In this document: one piece after another, positions 9,084 to 18,396 of the stretch
Layout of the letters: each line of letters starts with the position of its first letter
How positions within the stretch are numbered: the stretch's first letter is position 1
Assembly (NCBI RefSeq): GCF_900105205.1
Contig: NZ_FNSQ01000005.1
Coordinates: forward strand, 3,348,001-3,412,000
From: Microbacterium hydrocarbonoxydans
GTDB lineage: Bacteria; Actinomycetota; Actinomycetes; Actinomycetales; Microbacteriaceae
Length of the DNA stretch: 64,000 nucleotides
Direction: 5' to 3'
Notes under the pieces: generated by a model
The model's input: the letters and a program-made list of their open reading frames with translations, nothing else
Database searches by the model: none
Told to the model about the DNA's origin: nothing
Made by a program: the position numbers and the translations under genes

Positions 9084-10439
9084 ATGCCCCTGTGGAAGAC
9101 CCACGGCGACGGTCGGACCGTCGCACCCGGCGCCGTCGTCGCGCCCGACGAGCGCCTGAACTGGCCGGCCACGATCGCGATCGGCGCGCAGCACGTCGTC
9201 GCGATGTTCGGAGCCACGTTCCTGGTGCCGACGCTGACCGGCTTCCCGGTCTCGACCACGCTGCTGTTCAGCGGCCTCGGCACGCTGATCTTCCTGCTGA
9301 TCACGAAGAACCAGCTGCCCAGCTACCTCGGGTCGTCGTTCGCGTTCATCGCTCCCATCACCGCCGCCGTCGCGGCGGGCGGCACCGGTTCGGCCCTGGC
9401 CGGAGTCGTCGCGGTGGGCCTCCTGCTCACCGTCGTCGGCCTGGTCGTGCAGTTCGCCGGCCTCCGCTGGGTCGACGCGCTGATGCCCCCGGTGGTCGCG
9501 GGCGCGATCGTCGCGCTGATCGGCTTCAACCTGGCCCCCACCGCCTGGAACAACTTCAAGATCGACCCGGTGACGGCGACCATCACGCTCGTCGCGATCA
9601 TCCTGTTCGCGGTCCTGTTCCGCGGATTCCTCGGACGCATCTCGATCTTCCTCGGCGTCGCGGTGGGCTTCATCTACGCCGCGTTCACCGGCTCGTTCGA
9701 CGTGCCCAACGCCCTGCGCGGAGGCAAGACTCCCGCTGAGCTCATCGCCGACGCCCCCTGGGTCGGACTGCCGACGTTCCAGCTTCCCGACTTCATCGCC
9801 CCCGGCACCTGGTCGACCATCGCGATGTTCCTGCCGGTCGTGCTGGTGCTCGTCGCCGAGAACGTCGGCCACGTGCGCGGCGTCGCGACGATGACCGAGG
9901 ACCCGGCCATCAACAAGCACACCGGGCGCGCGCTCATCGCGGACGGTGTCGCCACGACGATCGCGGGTGGCTTCGGCGGCTCGGGCACGACGACCTACGG
10001 CGAGAACATCGGCGTCATGGCCGCCACCCGCGTCTACTCGACCGCGGTCTACTGGGTGGCCGGACTCTTCGCGATCCTGCTGGCCTTCTCGCCCAAGGTC
10101 GGCGAGGTCTTCAACTCGATCCCCGCCGGCGTGCTGGGCGGCGCGACCACCGCGCTCTACGGCCTGATCGGCATCATCGGCATCAAGATCTGGGTCGACA
10201 GCAAGGTCGACTTCTCCCGTCCGGTGAACCAGTACACCGCAGCCGTCTCACTCGTGATCGGCATCGCCGGCTTCTCGATGCAGCTCGGCGACTTCTCGTT
10301 CGGCGGCATCGTGCTCGGCACGGTCGCAGCTCTCCTGATCTACCACCTGGGCAACCTCATCGCCCGGGCGCGCAAGACCGGCGCCGACGACCCTCGCCCG
10401 CTCGAGCCCGTGGGACCGCTGGGCGGCGACCCGGCGTAG
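9084..10439 (+). CDS. Uracil/xanthine permease, NCS2 (NAT) family
   Basis: A 451-residue inner-membrane nucleobase:proton symporter. UraA-like landmarks are LNWPATIAIGAQHVVAMFGAT at the start, the substrate-site helix VLVLVAENVGHVRGVATMT and the NAT motif GGFGGSGTTTYGENIGVMAATRVYS. The GENIGVMAATRVYS form points to uracil rather than purines, but this is inferred. GAGGAG lies 5 bases before the ATG. It is a single gene downstream of purC and ends next to a family A palindrome. Confidence 0.88.
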   Translation: MPLWKTHGDGRTVAPGAVVAPDERLNWPATIAIGAQHVVAMFGATFLVPTLTGFPVSTTLLFSGLGTLIFLLITKNQLPSYLGSSFAFIAPITAAVAAGGTGSALAGVVAVGLLLTVVGLVVQFAGLRWVDALMPPVVAGAIVALIGFNLAPTAWNNFKIDPVTATITLVAIILFAVLFRGFLGRISIFLGVAVGFIYAAFTGSFDVPNALRGGKTPAELIADAPWVGLPTFQLPDFIAPGTWSTIAMFLPVVLVLVAENVGHVRGVATMTEDPAINKHTGRALIADGVATTIAGGFGGSGTTTYGENIGVMAATRVYSTAVYWVAGLFAILLAFSPKVGEVFNSIPAGVLGGATTALYGLIGIIGIKIWVDSKVDFSRPVNQYTAAVSLVIGIAGFSMQLGDFSFGGIVLGTVAALLIYHLGNLIARARKTGADDPRPLEPVGPLGGDPA

Positions 10440-10454
10440 AGACCGACGCCAGCC

Positions 10455-10539
10455 GTGCACAACTCAGCATGGACTCACCCGATCTCGGCCGCAGGGGCAG
10501 CCTGCGCCTGATCTGTCCGGTTCGTGCTGAGTTGTGCAC
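10455..10539. repeat. Family A palindromic repeat, copy 1
   Basis: An 85-bp element with perfect 15-bp terminal inverted repeats, GTGCACAACTCAGCA (10455-10469) and TGCTGAGTTGTGCAC (10525-10539). It fills the gap between the convergent permease and biotin carboxylase genes. Other copies are at 25407, 51000, 51140 and 61919. Confidence 0.88.
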
Positions 10540-10596
10540 CGCGCCGCGGGCTGACCGCGCGGCGCTGACCGCCTCGCGCCGCGACGGTGACGGCCT

Positions 10597-12309
10597 TCAG
10601 ACGATGACGGCGAGCACCCCGTCGGCCGCGATCGTGGCCGAGAGCTCGGCCCGGTGTGACAGGATGCCGGCGCGGTGAGCTGTGACCGTCGTCTCCATCT
10701 TCATCGCGTCGAGCGCGGCGACCGGATCGCCCTCCGCCACGCTCGCCCCGTCGTCGACCAGCCACCGCACGATCGTCCCCGGGGTCGGAGAGCGCAGCTC
10801 GGTCGGGTCGGACACGGATGCCGCGGCACCGCCCTCCGCCAGCCCGCCGAGTCCCGCGAGCAGGGCCATCGGCAGTCCGAGCACGACCCGACGCCCGTCG
10901 ATCTCGACCGGGAAGCGCTGCAGCGCCGCATCCGGTGCGGGGGCGGGCCGCAGCTGCGGTTCCAGCCGAGGCAGCAGGGTGCTCTCGATCCACTGCGTGT
11001 GCACCGCGAAGGTCTCGGTGGCGAACGCCTCGTCGTCGAGTGCGAGCAGGTCGAACGGGATGACGGTGGCCGGGCCCCCGACGGAGAGCTCGCGCAGCGC
11101 TCGCCGCGCCCGCACGAGCGCCGCGTCACGATCGTCCGCGCGCACGATGAGCTTCGCGATCATCGAGTCGAAGGCCGGCTGCACGACGTCGCCAGCCTCG
11201 ATGCCGCTGTCCCAGCGCACGCCTGGTCCGCCGGGGATCCGCAGCGCGTCGACGCGGCCCGGACTCGGCAGGAAGCCGCGGCCCGGATCCTCCGCGTTGA
11301 GACGGAACTCGAACGCGTGCCCCTTCGGGGCCGGAGTCGCCGAGAACGAGATCCCCTCCCCGAACGCGATGCGGAACTGCTCGCGCACGAGATCGATGCC
11401 GGTGACCTCCTCCGTCACGGGATGCTCCACCTGCAGCCGGGTGTTCACCTCGAGGAAGGAGATCGTCCCGTCGGCCGCGAGGAGGAACTCCACCGTGCCC
11501 GCCCCGCGATACTGCACCTCGGCGCAGATCGCCCTGGCCGCATCATGGAAGCGCGTGCGCTGATCGCCTGTGAGTCCCGGCGCCGGCGCCTCCTCGATGA
11601 GCTTCTGGTTGCGTCGCTGCATCGAGCAGTCGCGGTCTCCGACGACCACGATGCCGCCCTGACCGTCGCCCAGCACCTGCACCTCGATGTGGCGCGGGCT
11701 CTCGAGGAACCGCTCGACGAAGCACTCGCCCCGGCCGAAGGCGGCGATGGCCTCGCGGGTCGCGGCGTCGAACGCATCCGCGACCTCGGAGAGCGCTCGC
11801 ACGACCTTCAGGCCTCGACCGCCTCCGCCGAACGCGGCCTTGATGGCGATCGGGAGCCCGTGCTCCTCCGCGAACGCGACGGCCTCCTCGGGGCCGCTCA
11901 GCGGCTCGTCCGTACCGGCGGCCAAGGGCGCTCCCACGCGCTGCGCGATGCGGCGGGCGGTCATCTTGTCGCCCAGCGCGTCGATGCTGTCGGGCGACGG
12001 GCCGATCCAGATGAGACCGGCGGCCTCGACGGCACGCGCGAACTCGGCGCTCTCCGAGAGGAATCCGTAGCCGGGGTGCACGGCATCCGCTCCGCTCGTC
12101 CGAGCCGCTTCGAGTAGCGCGTCGATCGAGAGGTATGTCGTCGCAGCCGTGTCGCCGCCGAGCCCCACGGCCTGATCCGCGAGCCTTACATGCAATGCAT
12201 CGGCATCCTGGTCGGCGTAGACCGCGACCGAGGTGTACCCGGCTTCCGCGCAGGCGCGGATGACGCGCACGGCGATCTCCCCGCGATTGGCGATCAGCAC
12301 CGTGGTCAT
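10597..12309 (-). CDS. Biotin carboxylase with C-terminal biotin carrier domain
   Basis: A 570-residue protein. The biotin carboxylase part opens MTTVLIANRGEIAVRVIRACAE, with the ATP-binding loop KAAFGGGGRGLK and the active-site region RDCSMQRRNQKLIEEAPAP and FLEVNTRLQVEHPVTE. A carrier domain at the C-terminus has the biotinylated lysine in DAMKMETTV (near residue 537). It charges biotin with CO2. No separate carboxyltransferase is nearby, but the gene overlaps the PxpBC fusion by 4 bases, and PxpB/PxpC are homologues of the carboxyltransferase half of urea carboxylase. It may therefore work with them in 5-oxoproline breakdown. Confidence 0.88.
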   Translation of the reverse strand: MTTVLIANRGEIAVRVIRACAEAGYTSVAVYADQDADALHVRLADQAVGLGGDTAATTYLSIDALLEAARTSGADAVHPGYGFLSESAEFARAVEAAGLIWIGPSPDSIDALGDKMTARRIAQRVGAPLAAGTDEPLSGPEEAVAFAEEHGLPIAIKAAFGGGGRGLKVVRALSEVADAFDAATREAIAAFGRGECFVERFLESPRHIEVQVLGDGQGGIVVVGDRDCSMQRRNQKLIEEAPAPGLTGDQRTRFHDAARAICAEVQYRGAGTVEFLLAADGTISFLEVNTRLQVEHPVTEEVTGIDLVREQFRIAFGEGISFSATPAPKGHAFEFRLNAEDPGRGFLPSPGRVDALRIPGGPGVRWDSGIEAGDVVQPAFDSMIAKLIVRADDRDAALVRARRALRELSVGGPATVIPFDLLALDDEAFATETFAVHTQWIESTLLPRLEPQLRPAPAPDAALQRFPVEIDGRRVVLGLPMALLAGLGGLAEGGAAASVSDPTELRSPTPGTIVRWLVDDGASVAEGDPVAALDAMKMETTVTAHRAGILSHRAELSATIAADGVLAVIV

Positions 12310-13901
12310 GAGGTCTCCTTGATGGTGAAGCGGATGCGCGCGCCCGGCGGCAGCTGGCCCGCGAGGTCGAGACTGCGATCCGTGAGGGCGCCGATGATCG
12401 GGTATCCGCCGGTGAGGGGGTGGTCGGGGAGAAACAGCACGGGCTGGCCGTCCGGAGGCACCTGGATGGCGCCCGTGACCGCGCCCTCGCTCGGCAGTTC
12501 TCCGCTGATCGACCGCTCCAGAGGCACGTCGCCTTCGAGTCGGATGCCGACCCGATCGGAGCGGGGCGTCACCGTCCAGTCCTGAGAGGTGAGGGTGTCG
12601 AGCGCCGTCGCCGTGAACCAGTCGTCACGGGGGCCGAGCGTGAGCTCGAGGTCGACGAGATCGCCGGGCTCCGGGAGGGTGCGCGGAGACACCTCGGGCT
12701 CGACCGGATGCGGCGCGACGTTCCCCACTCGGAGCACGTCGCCGGTCGCCAGCGGCGCAGGTCCCAGCCCGGCGAGGGTGTCGCTCGCACGGCTGTCGAG
12801 CGCCGATTCCGTCGCCACGCCGCCTCGGACGGCGATGACGTAGCGCAGCCCGCTGACCGGATGCGCGAGAGTGAGTTCGTCGCCGTCCACCGTCGCGAAG
12901 GGCGCGCCGTGCGCGATGCGCCGACTGACGCCGTCGGCGTCGACCAGGTCGAGAGAGCCGACAGCGCCCGTGACGGCGGCGACCCCGGCTCCGCGGAAGC
13001 GCAGCACCGCACCGCCGACGCTCTCGAGCACGGCCGCGCCCGTCGCGTTGCCCACGGCGCGGTTCGCGTCGCGCATGGCCCGTCGATCGGCCGCCCCGGA
13101 CGCCGAGACGCCGAGCGCCGCGAAGCCCGGCCGACCGGCATCCTGCACCAGCAACTGCATCGACGGACGCACGACCTCGATCGCAGCCTCAGCGGCAGTC
13201 GAAGAACCCGGGTCCGTCGCGCTCGCGCCGGCGTGCCGCTCGGTGACGCGCCGTGCGTCGGCGCGGTCATCTGCGCTCTCCGCCATCACGGCCTGCGCCC
13301 GCACCTGCTCGAACCGGACCGTCGTGCCGGGCGACAGCAGCGCCGGCGGGTCACGGTCGATGTCCCACATCAGAGCATCCGTGCGTCCGATGAGCTGCCA
13401 TCCACCCGGGCTCTCGCGCGGATACACGCCGGTGAAAGGACCGGCGAGCGCGACGGATCCGGCCGGCACGCGCGTGCGGGGCGACGAGCGGCGGGGCACG
13501 TCGAACAGCGGATCGCTGCTCACCACATAGCCGAATCCCGGGGCGAAGCCCGAGAAGGCGACCTTCCAGTCCGCCGCGAGGTGGCGGCTGACGAGCTCGT
13601 CCGCAGAAACCCCGAGCAAGGATGCCGCCTCGTCGAGGTCCTCGCCGTCGTACCGCACCGGCACGGTGACCTCGCCGGTGGCCGGCAGCTGCGCGGCGTC
13701 GATCTCGGTCGCGGCGAGCGCGTGGGCCAGCTCGGCCGCCGACACCACCAGGGGATCGAAGCGCACGAGCACGGTGCGGGCGCCGGGAATCCGCTCGACC
13801 ACGCCGCGCACGCCGTCCCAGGCGAGGTTCAGACGCATCGCCTCGTCGAGGTCGGCCGCCTCGACGAGAAGTGCGCGGTCGGATGCCGTGAGGATGCGCA
13901 T
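12306..13901 (-). CDS. pxpBC: 5-oxoprolinase subunits B and C fused (KipI-KipA like)
   Basis: A 531-residue fusion. Residues 1 to about 210 are the PxpB/KipI (AHS1) domain, with FSGFAPGFGYVVSSDPLFDVPRR and GSVALAGPFTGVYPRESPGGWQLIG. The rest is PxpC/KipA (AHS2): VVRPSMQLLVQDAGRPGFAALGVSASGAADR and DHPLTGGYPIIGALT. With PxpA they hydrolyse 5-oxoproline to glutamate using ATP. The ATG at 13901 overlaps the DUF1445 stop by one base (TGATG). In Bacillus these are two genes, kipI and kipA. Confidence 0.92.
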   Translation of the reverse strand: MRILTASDRALLVEAADLDEAMRLNLAWDGVRGVVERIPGARTVLVRFDPLVVSAAELAHALAATEIDAAQLPATGEVTVPVRYDGEDLDEAASLLGVSADELVSRHLAADWKVAFSGFAPGFGYVVSSDPLFDVPRRSSPRTRVPAGSVALAGPFTGVYPRESPGGWQLIGRTDALMWDIDRDPPALLSPGTTVRFEQVRAQAVMAESADDRADARRVTERHAGASATDPGSSTAAEAAIEVVRPSMQLLVQDAGRPGFAALGVSASGAADRRAMRDANRAVGNATGAAVLESVGGAVLRFRGAGVAAVTGAVGSLDLVDADGVSRRIAHGAPFATVDGDELTLAHPVSGLRYVIAVRGGVATESALDSRASDTLAGLGPAPLATGDVLRVGNVAPHPVEPEVSPRTLPEPGDLVDLELTLGPRDDWFTATALDTLTSQDWTVTPRSDRVGIRLEGDVPLERSISGELPSEGAVTGAIQVPPDGQPVLFLPDHPLTGGYPIIGALTDRSLDLAGQLPPGARIRFTIKETS

Positions 13902-14701
13902 CAGACGAGGTACTCCGCATCCGGCACATCGGTGATGAACATGTACCCGGGAGCGTGCGTGATGGCGAACGGCGGCCTCGACGCCATGATCGCGGCCTGC
14001 GGGGTGACGCCGCACGCCCAGAACACCGGCACCTCACCCTCGCGCACCTCTGGAGCATCGCCGAAATCGGGACGAGCCAGGTCGGCGATACCGAGGGAGG
14101 CAGGATCGCCGATGTGCACCGGGGCGCCGTGCACGGCGGGGGTGCGCCCCGAGATCTGCACGGCATCCGCCACCCGGTCCGCCGGGATCGGCCGCATGGA
14201 CACGACCATCTCGCCGCTCAGGCGGCCGGCCGGAGTGCAGGCCACGGCGGTGCGGTACATCGGCACATTGCGACCGAGCTCCTGGTGGCGGATCGGGATG
14301 CCGGCCTGCACGAGTCCGGATTCGAAGGTGAAGCTGCATCCGATGAGGAAGGAGACGAGGTCCGGATGCACCGCCCATGCCGCCGTCGCGTCGGAGACCT
14401 CCTCGACCAGTTCGCCGTCGCGCCAGATGCGGTACCGGCCGATGTCGGTGCGGATATCGCTGCCCGGCGCGAGCGCCGACTCCACCTGACCCTGCTCGAT
14501 GACCTCGAGCACGGGGCACGGCTTCGGGTTGCGCTGCGCGAAGAGCAGGGTCTCGAAGGCCCAGTCCGCCGGCACCGAGATGAGGTTCGCCTGCGTCAGC
14601 CCGGCGGCGACACCGCTGGTCGGCTCGGCGTGCCCCGCCCGGATGGCGGCACGGGCCGCACGCGAGGCGGCCAGCTGGTCGGGGGTGGCGAGCACGGTCA
14701 T
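13901..14701 (-). CDS. DUF1445 family protein, putative hydro-lyase / D-glutamate cyclase-like
   Basis: A 266-residue member of the UPF0317/DUF1445 family (B. subtilis YcsI). Family segments include [60 protein letters not shown] and [16 protein letters not shown] eukaryotic relative, D-glutamate cyclase, makes 5-oxo-D-proline from D-glutamate. Lying inside a 5-oxoproline operon, this protein may feed or isomerise the same compound; that step is inference. It is 1 base from pxpA. Confidence 0.85.
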   Translation of the reverse strand: MTVLATPDQLAASRAARAAIRAGHAEPTSGVAAGLTQANLISVPADWAFETLLFAQRNPKPCPVLEVIEQGQVESALAPGSDIRTDIGRYRIWRDGELVEEVSDATAAWAVHPDLVSFLIGCSFTFESGLVQAGIPIRHQELGRNVPMYRTAVACTPAGRLSGEMVVSMRPIPADRVADAVQISGRTPAVHGAPVHIGDPASLGIADLARPDFGDAPEVREGEVPVFWACGVTPQAAIMASRPPFAITHAPGYMFITDVPDAEYLV

Positions 14702-14702
14702 G

Positions 14703-15467
14703 TCAGACTCCCGCGAACGGCGCGATCGTGATGCCGGCTTCCTGCAGCAGCCGCTTCGTCTCCGCCGCCATCGCGACGGATCCGGGGCTGTCTCCGTGCA
14801 CGCAGATCGACTGCGCGCTGACGGGCACGTCGGTGCCGTCGATCGCCTGGATCACGCCGTCTGCGGCGAGGCGCACCATGCGCTCGGCGACGGCGGTCGG
14901 GTCGTGCAGCACCGACCCCGGCTCGGTGCGCGAGACGAGCTGGCCGTCGGGCTGATACGCGCGATCGGCGAAGGCCTCCGCCGCGGTCTGGAGCCCGGCG
15001 CGCTCGGCGACGGCGAGCACGACGCCTCCGGCCAGGCCCAGGAGCACCAGGTTCGGATCGATCGCGCGGATCGCCGCCACGACATCCTTCGACTGCCGCT
15101 CGTCGCGCGCGATGGTGTTGTAGAGCGCCCCATGCGGCTTGACGTACGAGACCGTGCCCCCGACGGCCGCGGCGAGACCCATCAGCGCTCCGAGCTGGTA
15201 CTCGACGTGCGCCTGCAGAGTGGCCGAGTCGATGTCGACCTTCGTACGACCGAAGTTCTCGTAGTCGCGGTAGCCGGGGTGCGCGCCGATCACGACGCCT
15301 CCGGCCACGGCGCTGGCGAGCGTCGAGCGGATGCCCTCCGGACTCCCCGCGTGGAACCCGCATGCCACATTCGCGCTCGTCACGAGACGGAGCATGCTCT
15401 CGTCGTCGCTGACGATGCGGTCGGGGACGTTCTCGCCGAGATCGGAGTTCAGATCGATCGATGTCAT
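14703..15467 (-). CDS. pxpA: 5-oxoprolinase subunit A (LamB/YcsF family)
   Basis: A 254-residue cytoplasmic protein of the LamB/YcsF family. It opens with the signature [13 protein letters not shown] and contains [41 protein letters not shown] and [15 protein letters not shown]. It is the third subunit of bacterial 5-oxoprolinase, acting with PxpB and PxpC. Four bases separate it from the transporter stop upstream, and it is tightly coupled to DUF1445 and pxpBC downstream. Confidence 0.94.
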   Translation of the reverse strand: MTSIDLNSDLGENVPDRIVSDDESMLRLVTSANVACGFHAGSPEGIRSTLASAVAGGVVIGAHPGYRDYENFGRTKVDIDSATLQAHVEYQLGALMGLAAAVGGTVSYVKPHGALYNTIARDERQSKDVVAAIRAIDPNLVLLGLAGGVVLAVAERAGLQTAAEAFADRAYQPDGQLVSRTEPGSVLHDPTAVAERMVRLAADGVIQAIDGTDVPVSAQSICVHGDSPGSVAMAAETKRLLQEAGITIAPFAGV

Positions 15468-15471
15468 GGGG

Positions 15472-16749
15472 TCACGCTCCGATTCCGAGGAAGGCGAAGA
15501 TGGGGCCGACCGAGACGATCCCCATGTACCAGGTCAGCAGCGTCACGAGCGTACCGGCGATGAGCAGCACCAGCGGGTACTTCTTCGTGCCGAGCAGGTC
15601 GCGACGGAACCAGCCGATGTACATGAAGACCGTGAGGCCGATCGGAAGGATGAGTCCGTTGAATCCGCCGACGAAGACGAGGATGGCGGCCGGTGCGGTG
15701 CCGATCGACAGGTAGACGATCAGCGACACGACGATGAAGGCGACGGTGGCGAGCTGCAGAGGCCATCCGCCCCGGAGCTTCTTCGTGAAGGTCGAGAGGA
15801 AGGTCGCCGAGGTGTAGGCGGCACCGATGACGGAGCTGATCGCCGCGGCCCAGAAGATCGCGCCGAAGATGCGCAGCCCCGCGTCGCCGAGGACGGCGCC
15901 GAAGGCCTGCCCTGCGGGGTTCGCTGCCTGGCTCGACAGGTCGAGCGAGACTCCGGAGGCGACCACGCCGAGGATCGCCAGGAACAGCACGTACCGCATC
16001 ACACCCGTGACGAGGATGCCGTTCGCCGCGGCGCGCATCACGGGACCGGCCTGCTCGGGACCGGTGTGACCGGAGTCGAGGTACCGGTGGGCGCCGGAGT
16101 AGGTGATGTATCCGCCGACCGTTCCGCCGACGATCGTGGTGATGGTGGCGAAGTTGAGCTCGTCGGGCACGAAGGTCTGTCGCAGCGCTTCGCCGATCGG
16201 CGGCTGCGCGATCACCGCGACGACCACGGTCATCACGATCATGCCGACACCGAGCACGACGAGCACGATGTCCATGACCGGCCCGGCCTTCTTGATGAGG
16301 AAGATGATGATCGCGAGGCCCGCGGTGAGCGCACCGCCGAGCTTGGGGTCGATGCCGAGCAGCGCGTTCATCCCCAGTCCGCCACCGGCGATGTTGCCGA
16401 TATTGAAGGCCAGACCGCCGATGACGACGAGCACGGCGATGACGTGGCCGGAGAACGGGATGGCCCTGTTCGCGAGTTCCCCGGCGCGCATGCCGGAGGA
16501 GGTGATCATCCGCCACACGTTCAGCTGCACGGCGATGTCGACGAGGATCGAGACGAGGATCGCGAAGGCGAACGCCGCCCCCATCGTCGCGGTGAAGGTG
16601 GCGGTCTGGGTGATGAATCCGGGGCCGATGGCGCTGGTAGCCATCAGGAAGATGGCGCCGATCACGGCGCTGCGGCCGGCGCGTCTCTTCGCGGCGGAGA
16701 GCCGGACTTCGTCTTCGGCGGACAGCGGGGCTGCGGTGTTCTCTGACAT
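15472..16749 (-). CDS. NRAMP-like transporter of the 5-oxoproline operon
   Basis: A 425-residue multi-pass membrane protein related to the NRAMP family and to B. subtilis YcsG. The first helix reads [20 protein letters not shown]; the canonical metal-binding DPGN motif of NRAMP is replaced by GPGF, so it probably does not carry divalent metals. Gene order transporter-pxpA-DUF1445-pxpBC matches the Bacillus ycsFG-ycsI-kipIA region, so uptake of 5-oxoproline or a related compound is the likely job (inferred). The chosen ATG (MSENTAAPL) avoids a longer, less plausible N-terminus. First gene of the operon. Confidence 0.8.
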   Translation of the reverse strand: MSENTAAPLSAEDEVRLSAAKRRAGRSAVIGAIFLMATSAIGPGFITQTATFTATMGAAFAFAILVSILVDIAVQLNVWRMITSSGMRAGELANRAIPFSGHVIAVLVVIGGLAFNIGNIAGGGLGMNALLGIDPKLGGALTAGLAIIIFLIKKAGPVMDIVLVVLGVGMIVMTVVVAVIAQPPIGEALRQTFVPDELNFATITTIVGGTVGGYITYSGAHRYLDSGHTGPEQAGPVMRAAANGILVTGVMRYVLFLAILGVVASGVSLDLSSQAANPAGQAFGAVLGDAGLRIFGAIFWAAAISSVIGAAYTSATFLSTFTKKLRGGWPLQLATVAFIVVSLIVYLSIGTAPAAILVFVGGFNGLILPIGLTVFMYIGWFRRDLLGTKKYPLVLLIAGTLVTLLTWYMGIVSVGPIFAFLGIGA

Positions 16750-16817
16750 TGCGGGGGATTTCCCATCGTCGTTGGTGGGTGTCGAGTGACCCCCAGTGTA
16801 GAACGGAATGAGCAACA

Positions 16818-16828
16818 TTGTTCAACAA
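16818..16828. promoter_or_regulatory. Candidate GntR operator
   Basis: TTGTT-C-AACAA is a perfect 5-bp inverted repeat in the divergent promoter region between the 5-oxoproline operon and its GntR regulator, 68 bases from one start and 94 from the other. FCD-type GntR proteins often bind TTGT/ACAA palindromes of this size. Confidence 0.55.
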
Positions 16829-16922
16829 CTTTGTTTCCGCTGTGCTACGGAGACGTTGCTTTCACATGTTCGGAACGCCCGATCCTCGAACGATCCGCCG
16901 CTCCGCGACCTACGATGAAGGC

Positions 16923-17579
16923 ATGAACCAGCAGGGCATGCTCGCCGACGCGCTCCGTCAGCAGATCATCGACGGCGCCTTCGCCCCCGGTTCGCGACTG
17001 TCGGAATCCGCGATCGCCGAGCACTTCGGCGTCGCCAGGAACACGCTGCGCGAGGCGTTCCGGGCCCTCTCCGAGCAGGGGCTTCTCGAGCACATCCCGC
17101 ACCGCGGCGTCTCGGTCGCCTCCCCGTCGATCGCCGACGTCATCGACATCTACCGCGCGAGGCGGATCATCGAATGCACCGCGCTCCTGCAGTCGGAGCC
17201 GGAGCACCCTGCCGTCCAGCGCATGCAGGAGGCGGTCCTCGCCGCAGAGGCCGCCGCTCGGGATGCACTCCTCGACGACACCGAGACGTGGCGCGCGGTC
17301 GGCAGCGCCAACATGGCGTTCCACGTCGCCCTGGTCGACCTCGCCGATAGTCCTCGGCTCGCGCGCACGTATCGCGACCTGGCGGCGGAGCTGAGACTCG
17401 CCTTCCTGAAGATCGACGACCCTCGATCGCTGCACGAGCCGTTCGTCCGCAAGAACCGCGCCGTGCTCGACACCTTCCTCGCCCGCGGTGCACAGGCGGG
17501 TGCCGCAGAGCTCGAGCGCTACCTCGTGCAGTCGGAGCGCGTCGTGCTCGGGGCTTTCGCCCGGATGCAGCTGGGCTGA
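16923..17579 (+). CDS. GntR family regulator, FCD subfamily
   Basis: A 218-residue repressor with an N-terminal winged helix (LADALRQQIIDGAFAPGSRLSESAIAEHF, NTLREAFRALSEQGLLEHIPHRGVSV) and an all-helical FCD ligand domain (EAAARDALL, NMAFHVALVDLADSPRL). It is divergent from the 5-oxoproline operon and probably controls it, replacing the IclR-type KipR of Bacillus. The ATG at 16923 is six bases after TACGAT (16911-16916), so it is probably leaderless. Confidence 0.9.
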   Translation: MNQQGMLADALRQQIIDGAFAPGSRLSESAIAEHFGVARNTLREAFRALSEQGLLEHIPHRGVSVASPSIADVIDIYRARRIIECTALLQSEPEHPAVQRMQEAVLAAEAAARDALLDDTETWRAVGSANMAFHVALVDLADSPRLARTYRDLAAELRLAFLKIDDPRSLHEPFVRKNRAVLDTFLARGAQAGAAELERYLVQSERVVLGAFARMQLG

Positions 17580-17613
17580 GCCCGCCGACCGACCGCAGGC
17601 GCGGGAGGCATCC

Positions 17614-18279
17614 TCACTCCTCGGGGCGCAGCGCCCCCATCGCACGGAGGCGGACGTCCGCGGCGCGAGGCGCCAGGGGCAGCGGCAGATCGTTCTCGGG
17701 CTCCGGCAGCCCGTAGAGCCGATGCATCCAGCGGCGAGCGTCCTCGAGGGGGAAGGTGCCGCCGTAGACGGCGAACTTCATGAAGATCCCCTCCAGGGTG
17801 CTGCGCAGCATGATCTCCTCGAGCGCCGGGTCGGCGGCGCCTCGCGCTGCGAACACGGCACGCACCCGGTCCTCCGCGATCCTCGCCTGCTCGCCGTGGC
17901 GCTCCTCGGACTCCGCGAACAGCCGGTGCGTCTTCGGCTGCTGCTGCAGTGAGAAGACCGCGCGCTGCACGGGCAGGGCGTACCCGGTCGCGAGCAGCGC
18001 TCCGTCGATGATGCCGGCGAGGCGCTCATCGGCCGAACCCTCGGCCTCGGGGATGCCGAACAGCGTCTCGAACCACCGATCGACGACGGCCGAGACGAGG
18101 TGATCCTTGCCCCCGAAGTGGTAGCTGACCAGGCCCTGGGCGACGCCTGCACGCTGCGTGATCGCCGCGATGCTCGCCCCGGAGACGCCGTGCTCCGCGA
18201 ACAGCGCGGTGGCAGCGTCGAGGATGGCCTCCCTCGATCGCTCGCGGGCGGTCCGGTTCTGATCGTCTGAACGTGCCAT
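17614..18279 (-). CDS. TetR family transcriptional regulator
   Basis: A 221-residue repressor. The N-terminal helix-turn-helix reads REAILDAATALFAEHGVSGASIAAITQRAGVAQGLVSYHFGGKDHLVSAV, the classic TetR pattern, followed by an unassigned ligand domain. I start at MARSDDQN; a TTG further upstream would add seven residues. A strong promoter on the same strand lies at 18330-18358. Divergent from the DUF1266 gene and possibly its regulator. Confidence 0.9.
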   Translation of the reverse strand: MARSDDQNRTARERSREAILDAATALFAEHGVSGASIAAITQRAGVAQGLVSYHFGGKDHLVSAVVDRWFETLFGIPEAEGSADERLAGIIDGALLATGYALPVQRAVFSLQQQPKTHRLFAESEERHGEQARIAEDRVRAVFAARGAADPALEEIMLRSTLEGIFMKFAVYGGTFPLEDARRWMHRLYGLPEPENDLPLPLAPRAADVRLRAMGALRPEE

Positions 18280-18329
18280 GGTGTGTCCGCTCCCCAGCAT
18301 TGGACGACTTCGGTTTCCGCCCGGGACGC

Positions 18330-18358
18330 TATATATTACTGACTGAACGGCTATTCAA
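18330..18358 (-). promoter_or_regulatory. Promoter of the TetR gene
   Basis: On the minus strand TTGAAT (18353-18358) and TATATA (18330-18335) are spaced by 17 bases. An imperfect palindrome, TGAA-N6-TTCA, overlaps the -35 box and part of the spacer and may be the autoregulatory operator. Confidence 0.65.
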
Positions 18359-18396
18359 GCTATGAGCGGCCTCCGCGCCACAGCCCCGGGAGAGTG

